From JBIOWF01 sp044868295 (lineage in GTDB: Bacteria; Actinomycetota; Actinomycetes; Streptosporangiales; Streptosporangiaceae), in the NCBI GenBank assembly GCA_044868295.1, contig JBIOWF010000030.1:1-11177 (forward strand): DNA of 11,177 bases, read 5' to 3'. The notes under the pieces were generated by a model. The model did not search any database. It saw only the letters and a list, made by a program, of their open reading frames with translations, and was not told where the DNA came from. This document shows positions 7,051 through 11,177 of this stretch, one piece after another (the first letter of the stretch is position 1; each line of letters opens with the position of its first letter). The translations under genes and the position numbers were made by a program.

Positions 7051-8103
7051 CTCGCGCGCCTCCCGGTCCACGATCCCGCACGCCGAGCAACGCAGGCTCG
7101 TATACGCGGGGTTGATCTTTATGACCCGTCCGGGTGCTTTCTGCTCCAGCCGGGCGACGAGCCGCCCCCACGCGTTGGCGAGGATGCCCCGGTTGAGCCC
7201 GGCCTTGGCTCGGACGTTCCGGCCCGGAGCCTCACGCGTGCCCTTCGCGGACCCGGTCATGTTCTTGACCTTCAGGTCTTCGACGGCGATCATGTCGAAA
7301 CGCCTGGCCAGAGCCTTCGAGGTCTTCTCGGCCCAGTCTTTACGCCGGTCCGTCTCGCGAGCCTTCAGCTTTGCGATGGCGGCTTTCACCTTGGCACGCC
7401 GGTTGGATCCGCGCTTGGCGCGGGCCAGCTTGCGCAGGAGCCGCAGCAGGCGCGTCTTCTCCGCGTCACGCAACGCCGGGACGTTCAGCAGTTCACCGGT
7501 GGACAAGGCTGCCGATACTGCGACGCCTCGATCAATCCCGACGACCTCACCCCTACCGGGGCCGTCGACCGGCTGGGGGATCACAGCGAACGCGACATGC
7601 CAGCGCCCCGCACGGTCGCGGGTCACCCGAAACGACTTCACACCGTCCGGGACAGCGCGGGACCAGCGCAAACGGATCCATCCGACCTTCGGGATCTTCA
7701 CCTCGCCGACGTTCCGCGACAGACGGCGAACGTCCCCGTCCTTGACGGCGACGATCCGGAAACCGTCGCCCTGCCCGCGCTTACGCCACGTCGGCCTGCG
7801 GTGCGTCTTGCCGAAAAAGTTCGCCATGGCCTGCGCGAAGTCCTTCAACGCCTGCTGCTGCACCACGACCGACCCGGCGCGCAGCCAATCGAACTCGGCG
7901 CGGGCCTGGGTGAGCTGCCTGCATTGCTCGGCGAATCCCGGCGCGGTCTCGCGTCCCGGCCGCCAGTGGGCGTGCTGCTCGACGGCGAGGTTCCACACGA
8001 ACCTCGCCTGCGCGCAGTGCTCCAGCAACGCCGCCTCCTGGGCAGGCGTCGGCTGGAGACGGAAACGGGACACGACGCCAGTCTGGCAGTTCAACGGCGT
8101 CAT
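6880..8103 (-). CDS. tnpB: TnpB RNA-guided endonuclease (IS200/IS605 family)
   Basis: This gene encodes a 407-residue TnpB, the Cas12-related nuclease that uses an omegaRNA to cut DNA beside a target-adjacent motif and so helps retain the element. The start is VSRFRLQPTPAQE, typical of the family. All RuvC catalytic residues are present: D191 in VVGIDRGV, E275 in IAVEDLKV and D368 in CNADVNAARN. The zinc ribbon is intact, with C339/C342 and C358/C361. The length equals that of ISDra2-type TnpB, so it looks functional, not a nuclease-dead derivative. The ATG at 8103 has a weak GAAAG seven bases upstream. A GTG at 8073, giving MSRFRLQPTP, is an equally family-like alternative. The stop lies 12 bp from the right-end hairpin. 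The ATG overlaps the divergent RHH start. Confidence 0.93.
   Translation of the reverse strand: MTPLNCQTGVVSRFRLQPTPAQEAALLEHCAQARFVWNLAVEQHAHWRPGRETAPGFAEQCRQLTQARAEFDWLRAGSVVVQQQALKDFAQAMANFFGKTHRRPTWRKRGQGDGFRIVAVKDGDVRRLSRNVGEVKIPKVGWIRLRWSRAVPDGVKSFRVTRDRAGRWHVAFAVIPQPVDGPGRGEVVGIDRGVAVSAALSTGELLNVPALRDAEKTRLLRLLRKLARAKRGSNRRAKVKAAIAKLKARETDRRKDWAEKTSKALARRFDMIAVEDLKVKNMTGSAKGTREAPGRNVRAKAGLNRGILANAWGRLVARLEQKAPGRVIKINPAYTSLRCSACGIVDREARESQAAFRCRSCGYACNADVNAARNIRHAAGHAVSARGGPGLPEPVNREPQPDLPSAA
8074..8101. promoter_or_regulatory. Nested inverted repeats between the tnpB and RHH starts
   Basis: GACGCC (8074-8079) and GGCGTC (8096-8101) form a perfect 6-bp inverted repeat that encloses most of the palindrome GCCAG-T-CTGGC (8077-8087). 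The pair ends directly at the RHH start codon and covers tnpB codons 1-10. If tnpB begins at the GTG at 8073, this repeat exactly fills the gap between the two genes. It may be an operator for the RHH protein, which is speculative. Confidence 0.3.
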
Positions 8104-8404
8104 GATTCGTCTTTCATTTCATCTGCCGGAAGACCTGTACGCCCAGGTGACGGCAGCCGCGAACGCCGCCACCGTTTCGGCCAACGCCGAAATCCAGTAC
8201 CTGATCGAGAGAGGGCTCACCTATGACGGACGCTCCGCGCCAGAGGCCGCCCCGCCGCGGAAGAAGTCCGGATTCCTCCCCGGCCTGAAGGCCAGGGCTT
8301 CCTCCGGAGATTCCGGTGACGGGTCCCGGGCGTTCTCAGGTGATTTTCAGCCTTGTACGGCCGCCCCTCTCATGCGGCTCTCATCACATCTGGTTACGTT
8401 GTGA
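8102..8404 (+). CDS. Arc-like ribbon-helix-helix DNA-binding protein, associated with tnpB
   Basis: This is a 100-codon gene whose first 40 residues form an Arc-type ribbon-helix-helix domain. The strand IRLSFHLPEDLY (2-13) is followed by helix A (about 11-23) and helix B in SANAEIQYLIERGL (26-39), which parallels SVNSEIYQRVMES of phage P22 Arc. Such proteins are dimeric repressors. The opening codons (ATT CGT CTT TCA TTT CAT) are AT-rich and unlike the neighbours, which suggests foreign origin. It starts within the same CATG as tnpB on the other strand. No Shine-Dalgarno sequence is visible. Residues after about 58 are low-complexity, read through the left-end hairpin and then through the promoter of the response regulator gene, so the C-terminus may be encoded by host flank. 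The RHH call is good; expression and true length are uncertain. Confidence 0.65.
   Translation: MIRLSFHLPEDLYAQVTAAANAATVSANAEIQYLIERGLTYDGRSAPEAAPPRKKSGFLPGLKARASSGDSGDGSRAFSGDFQPCTAAPLMRLSSHLVTL
8278..8297 (-). repeat. Left-end hairpin of the tnpB element
   Basis: CCCCGGCC (8278-8285) pairs with GGCCAGGG (8290-8297) with one C-A mismatch around the loop TGAA. Its core, CCTCCCC then CTGAAGG then GGG and TTCC, matches the right-end hairpin in the same strand orientation, as expected for IS200/IS605 ends and unlike terminal inverted repeats of DDE elements. Confidence 0.65.
8333..8384 (+). promoter_or_regulatory. Four TCTCA-type half-sites, candidate response-regulator binding boxes
   Basis: TTCTCAG (8333-8339) and TTTTCAG (8344-8350) start 11 bp apart. 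CTCTCAT (8367-8373) and CTCTCAT (8378-8384) also start 11 bp apart, and the two pairs are separated by about two helical turns. Direct repeats at this pitch are the usual target of OmpR-family dimers, and the core resembles the loosely conserved repeat bound by mycobacterial MprA. The position just before the -10 suggests autoregulation. Confidence 0.55.
8395..8400 (+). promoter_or_regulatory. -10 element of the two-component operon, possibly leaderless
   Basis: TACGTT fits TANNNT and lies six bases before the GTG at 8407. No Shine-Dalgarno sequence precedes either GTG (8401 or 8407). A start of transcription at or near 8407 would give a leaderless mRNA and decides the start choice. No good -35 is visible, as expected for an activator-dependent promoter. 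Confidence 0.4.
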
Positions 8405-8406
8405 CC

Positions 8407-9120
8407 GTGAGTGGATCTGAGGGTGAGGCAGCCCGGCTGCTGGTGGTCGACGACGAGCCCGCGCTGCGGGAGGCGTTGCAGAGCAGCCTGGAGTTCGAGG
8501 GGTACAGGGTCGACACCGTCGCCGACGGGATGACCGCCCTCGACCAGCTGGAGCGGCAGCCGTACGACGCGGTGCTCCTGGACGTGATGATGCCGCGCCT
8601 GGACGGCCTCACCACGTGCCGGCGGCTCAGGGCGGGCGGCAACCACATCCCCGTGCTGATGCTGACCGCGCGCGACGCCGTCGGCGACCGCGTGTCCGGG
8701 CTCGACGCCGGAGCCGACGACTACCTGGTCAAGCCGTTCGAGCTCGACGAGCTCCTCGCCCGGGTGCGCGCCCTGCTGCGCCGCAGCGCGCTGGCCGCCC
8801 CCGCCCCGGGCTCCGACAGCGTGCTCGCCTTCGGCGACCTGCGGATGGACACCACCACCCGCGAGGTCACGCGCGGCGACCGCGCCCTCGATCTGACCCG
8901 TACGGAGTACCTCCTGCTGGAGCTGTTCCTCACGCACCCGCGCCAGGTGCTCACCCGCGAGCAGATCCTCAGCGAGGTGTGGGGTTTCGACTTCGAGCCG
9001 TCCTCCAACTCCCTCGACGTCTACGTCATGTACCTGCGCCGCAAGACCGAGGGCACCGGCGAGCCGCGCCTGATCCACACCGTCCGCGGCGTCGGCTACG
9101 TGCTGAGAGCCTCCTCGTGA
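8407..9120 (+). CDS. OmpR-family response regulator, MprA-like
   Basis: This gene encodes the DNA-binding partner of the sensor kinase that follows. The 237-residue product has an N-terminal receiver domain with the acidic pair D15-D16 in LLVVDDEP, phosphoacceptor D59 in VLLDVMMPRLDG, T87 in LMLTARD and K109 in YLVKPFE. The C-terminal winged helix follows (about 140-235), including LTRTEYLLLELF, LTREQILSEVWGFDF and the terminal LIHTVRGVGYVLR. The residue pattern is very close to Mycobacterium MprA, the envelope-stress regulator, but orthology cannot be proven here. The GTG at 8407 is preferred; GTG 8401 and an upstream frame to 8353 are alternatives. The stop overlaps the kinase start by four bases. 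Phased half-sites upstream suggest autoregulation. The IS element sits immediately upstream. Confidence 0.93.
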   Translation: MSGSEGEAARLLVVDDEPALREALQSSLEFEGYRVDTVADGMTALDQLERQPYDAVLLDVMMPRLDGLTTCRRLRAGGNHIPVLMLTARDAVGDRVSGLDAGADDYLVKPFELDELLARVRALLRRSALAAPAPGSDSVLAFGDLRMDTTTREVTRGDRALDLTRTEYLLLELFLTHPRQVLTREQILSEVWGFDFEPSSNSLDVYVMYLRRKTEGTGEPRLIHTVRGVGYVLRASS

Positions 9121-10541
9121 AGAAGCGCCGGTCCCTCCGCTCCCGGCTCACCCTGGTCATCGCCATGGCGGTGGCCCTGGCCGTCGCCTTCTCCGCCGGA
9201 GCGTGCTGGATCTTCGTCCGCAACGAGATGCGGAGCCAGATGGTCGAGTCGCTCGAACGGCTCATACCGCGCGGAGTGGCCGATGCGCTGGAGCGGTGCG
9301 ACAGCGGCGCGCCGCCGCCGACCGCCGGATTCTGGGGCCCCGGCTCGGAGTTCGGCGGCTGGGAGGTCATCCGGGCCGACGGCACCGTCTGCGCCGGCAC
9401 GTCGGACGTGGTCGCGGTGACCGAGCAGGAGAAGAAGCTCGTCACGTCCGGCGGGCGGCCGATACTCCGCGACGCGGTCACCAAGGGCGACACCTCCGTT
9501 CTGGTCTACACCCAGAAGTACGCCCCCGGACCCGAGTTTCGAGGGGGTCTGCCCGGCCAGCTGAAGCCGCCTCCGGATGTCGAGGTGAGCGAGCCGCTGG
9601 CGATCACGGTGTTCCGCTCCACGGAGGAGATGGACAGCGCGCTGGGAGGGCTGGGTCTGGTTCTCGGCGCCGTCACCGCGATCGGCGTGCTGGGCGCCGC
9701 CCTCGTCGGCCTCTGGCTGGCCCGTACGGCACTGCGTCCCGTGGAACGCCTCACGAGAGCCGTGGAACACGTCGCCAGGACCGAGGACCTCGCGGTGCGG
9801 ATCCCCGTCGAGGGCACCGACGAGATCGCCCGGCTGAGCAGGTCGTTCAACACGATGACCACCGCGCTGTCCAGCTCGCAGGACAGACAGCGGCAGCTCG
9901 TCTCCGACGCGGGCCACGAGCTGCGGACGCCGCTGACCAGCCTGCGTACCAACATCGACCTGATGCTCCGCAGTGAGAACACCGGCCGCGCGCTGGAGCC
10001 GGAGGCCAAGCGCAGGCTGCTCTTCAACGTCAAGGAGCAGTTCGAGGAGATGTCCAGCCTCATCGGCGACCTCCTGGAGCTGTCCCGGAGCGCCGAGACC
10101 GGGGCGCTGTCCAGCGACATCGACTTCCACGACGTCGTCGCGGCCGCTGTGGAGAGGGCCAGGCGGCGCGGCCCCGGCCTGCACTTCGACGTGGACCTTC
10201 AGCCGTGGCAGGTGCACGGCGACGCCAGGGGCCTGCAGCGGGCGGCCGTGAACGTGCTCGACAACGCCGTGAAATTCAGCCCCTCGGGTGGCATGATCAC
10301 CGTGCGGCTGAAGGAGGGCGTGCTGACGGTCCGCGACCAGGGGCCCGGCATCTCCGAGGAGGAGCTGCCGTACGTTTTCGAGCGGTTCTGGCGGTCCCCG
10401 TCCGCGCGCAGCCTGCCGGGCTCCGGCCTCGGCCTGGCCATCGTGTCGCAGGCCGTAAGGGACGCCGGGGGAGACGTGACCCTCGAAAACGCCGCCGGCG
10501 GTGGCACCTTGGCGACGATCACCCTCCCCGGCAAGTCGTAG
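9117..10541 (+). CDS. Membrane sensor histidine kinase, MprB-like
   Basis: This gene encodes a 474-residue sensor kinase that would phosphorylate the upstream response regulator. There is a first membrane helix (about 11-33) and an extracytoplasmic sensor region of about 140 residues (34-175) with two cysteines (C61, C92). A second helix (about 176-204) and a HAMP linker (about 201-255) follow. The dimerisation/phosphoacceptor box SDAGHELRTPLTSLRTN carries H267. The ATPase has N383 (N box, VLDNAVKFSP), DQGPGI (407-412), FERFW (421-425) and GSGLGLAI (435-442), so it is complete. The H box is almost identical to that of MprB. The GTG start lies in GTGA with the regulator's stop, which indicates translational coupling; the frame is open further upstream only as a shadow of the regulator gene. 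Confidence 0.94.
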   Translation: MKKRRSLRSRLTLVIAMAVALAVAFSAGACWIFVRNEMRSQMVESLERLIPRGVADALERCDSGAPPPTAGFWGPGSEFGGWEVIRADGTVCAGTSDVVAVTEQEKKLVTSGGRPILRDAVTKGDTSVLVYTQKYAPGPEFRGGLPGQLKPPPDVEVSEPLAITVFRSTEEMDSALGGLGLVLGAVTAIGVLGAALVGLWLARTALRPVERLTRAVEHVARTEDLAVRIPVEGTDEIARLSRSFNTMTTALSSSQDRQRQLVSDAGHELRTPLTSLRTNIDLMLRSENTGRALEPEAKRRLLFNVKEQFEEMSSLIGDLLELSRSAETGALSSDIDFHDVVAAAVERARRRGPGLHFDVDLQPWQVHGDARGLQRAAVNVLDNAVKFSPSGGMITVRLKEGVLTVRDQGPGISEEELPYVFERFWRSPSARSLPGSGLGLAIVSQAVRDAGGDVTLENAAGGGTLATITLPGKS

Positions 10542-10627
10542 TCGCCCGCGGGAGTTCCTCGGGAGTCCTGGAGGCGCCGGATTGGGCGACGTTCACCCTG
10601 CTCGGCAGGTCGTGGTCGCCGGTCGGG

Positions 10628-10651
10628 GCGCGTGGTTGCCCTACCACCCGC
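10628..10651 (+). terminator. Hairpin downstream of the sensor kinase, possible terminator
   Basis: GCGCGTGGT (10628-10636) pairs with ACCACCCGC (10643-10651) with one C-C mismatch around TGCCCT, starting 87 nt after the kinase stop. No T-run follows. The remainder of the 253-bp spacer (10542-10794) holds no gene. It contains CCCGG/CCGGG repeats at about 10701-10724 and an AT-richer patch at 10731-10762, where the promoter of the next gene is expected. Confidence 0.35.
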
Positions 10652-10794
10652 GGTTGGGCGCCACGTCTGAGCTGCGAAATCTTGCCTCCACGGTGAAAGC
10701 CCGGGGGAAAGAAACCGGTCCGGGAGGCCTGATTCTCACCCGACGTTAATGATCGCCTAAGGCTTGTCCCATGCCGGCGGCCGAACGTTGGGGC

Positions 10795-11177
10795 ATGAGC
10801 ATCGCGACGGTCACCCCGCCTCCGGCTGAGGCGTCCAGAAGGACTCGCCTCGTGGAGGTCGTGGTCCCTGTCTACAACGAGCAGCGCGTGCTGGCCGAGA
10901 GCATCCGGCGGCTGCACGCCTATCTGACCCGAAATCTCCCGTACGGCTTCCGCGTCACCATCGCGGACAACGCCAGCACGGACCTCACCTGGCAGATAGC
11001 CGACGAGCTGTCCCGCGAGCTGCCGCACGTGCGTGCCGTACACCTGGAGGAGAAGGGCCGGGGGCGGGCGCTTCGGCGGGTGTGGGAGGCCAGCGACGCG
11101 GATGTCGTCAGTTACATGGACGTCGATCTGTCGACCGATCTGGACGCGTTCCTGCCGTTGGTGGCGCCGCTGCTGAG
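10795..11177 (+). CDS. GT2-family glycosyltransferase, 3' end beyond the window (partial)
   Basis: This is the N-terminal 127 residues of a GT-A-fold glycosyltransferase similar to polyprenyl-phosphate (dolichol-phosphate mannose synthase-like) sugar transferases. VEVVVPVYNEQ begins the nucleotide-binding fold. The ADNASTD segment follows, EEKGRGRALR is the usual loop, and the metal-binding DxD motif is in YMDVDLSTDL. Such enzymes charge a lipid carrier for later use by membrane glycosyltransferases, and a GtrA-like tail or a GT39 neighbour may lie beyond the edge. The ATG at 10795 is used. The in-frame ATG at 10771 (adding MPAAERWG) is a real alternative, with TAAGG nine bases upstream. Its location after an envelope-stress-type two-component pair suggests a cell-envelope function, as inference. 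Confidence 0.88.
   Translation, partial: MSIATVTPPPAEASRRTRLVEVVVPVYNEQRVLAESIRRLHAYLTRNLPYGFRVTIADNASTDLTWQIADELSRELPHVRAVHLEEKGRGRALRRVWEASDADVVSYMDVDLSTDLDAFLPLVAPLL

Larger units (their letters stand above)
6837..8320 (-). mobile_element. IS200/IS605-type element with tnpB but no tnpA
   Basis: The unit contains tnpB and a divergent ribbon-helix-helix gene, bracketed by two similar hairpins. In tnpB orientation the right end reads hairpin, GGATG, TCAA; TCAA is the right cleavage tetranucleotide known from IS608, so 6837 is proposed as that edge. The left end is less certain. The hairpin at 8278-8297 and a GTCAC on the minus strand (8316-8320) suggest an edge near 8316-8320. There is no Y1 transposase, so the element would depend on a TnpA in trans. 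The right end is well supported, the left end only inferred. Confidence 0.7.

Noticed and set aside
6980..8101. Upstream extension of the RHH frame through the antisense of tnpB
   Set aside because: The extension is a shadow of tnpB; RHH similarity starts right at the ATG at 8102.
6880..8103. A nuclease-dead TnpB-like repressor (TldR type)
   Set aside because: D191, E275, D368 and all four zinc cysteines are present, so an active nuclease is the simpler reading.
6841..8320. CRISPR array or terminal inverted repeats of a DDE transposon
   Set aside because: There are only two hairpins, both in the same orientation, and no repeat-spacer series or transposase of the DDE type.
10733..10763. Regulator box and leaderless promoter in front of the glycosyltransferase gene
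   Set aside because: There is a single TTCTCAC without a partner at 11 bp, and TAAGGC only partly fits a -10 box; the evidence is too weak to annotate.

Overview
The window is very GC-rich with strongly GC-ending codons, uses GTG and TTG starts often, and carries Tat, glutaminase and MprA/MprB-type families typical of Actinobacteria. Gene content and style fit a filamentous actinomycete, with Streptosporangiaceae-type as the best guess. That placement is an inference and not a species call.

Layout. A glsA-type glutaminase (minus strand, 39-986) is divergent from a Tat-exported Rieske [2Fe-2S] lipoprotein (1313-1771). A 369-bp spacer with three perfect inverted repeats leads to a GNAT acetyltransferase (2141-2578) that looks leaderless and contains a TTA codon. 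It meets tail-to-tail, with 11 bp of overlap, a 736-residue proline-rich protein of unknown function on the minus strand (2568-4778). That protein has a sigma-region-4-like helix-turn-helix and a tandem 33-bp repeat. A 538-bp divergent spacer separates it from a PYROXD2/phytoene-desaturase-like FAD oxidoreductase (5317-6840).

An IS200/IS605-type element without tnpA abuts the oxidoreductase stop codon. It carries an apparently intact, RNA-guided-nuclease-type tnpB (minus, 6880-8103) and a divergent Arc-like ribbon-helix-helix gene (from 8102). Both start codons lie inside one CATG. Similar hairpins with the same TGAA loop and the same orientation bracket the unit at 6846-6867 and 8278-8297. 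An omegaRNA is expected at the tnpB 3' end, and its guide would be the host sequence at the end of the oxidoreductase gene.

Right after the element lies the promoter of an MprA/MprB-like two-component operon (response regulator 8407-9120, sensor kinase 9117-10541, GTGA overlap). It holds four TCTCA-type half-sites in two pairs with 11-bp periodicity, which suggests autoregulation. A truncated GT2 glycosyltransferase gene (from 10795) ends the window and may belong to the same envelope-related locus. The parts most worth following up are the tnpB/Arc-RHH pair, the element's effect on the two host genes it separates, and the proline-rich sigma4-like protein.
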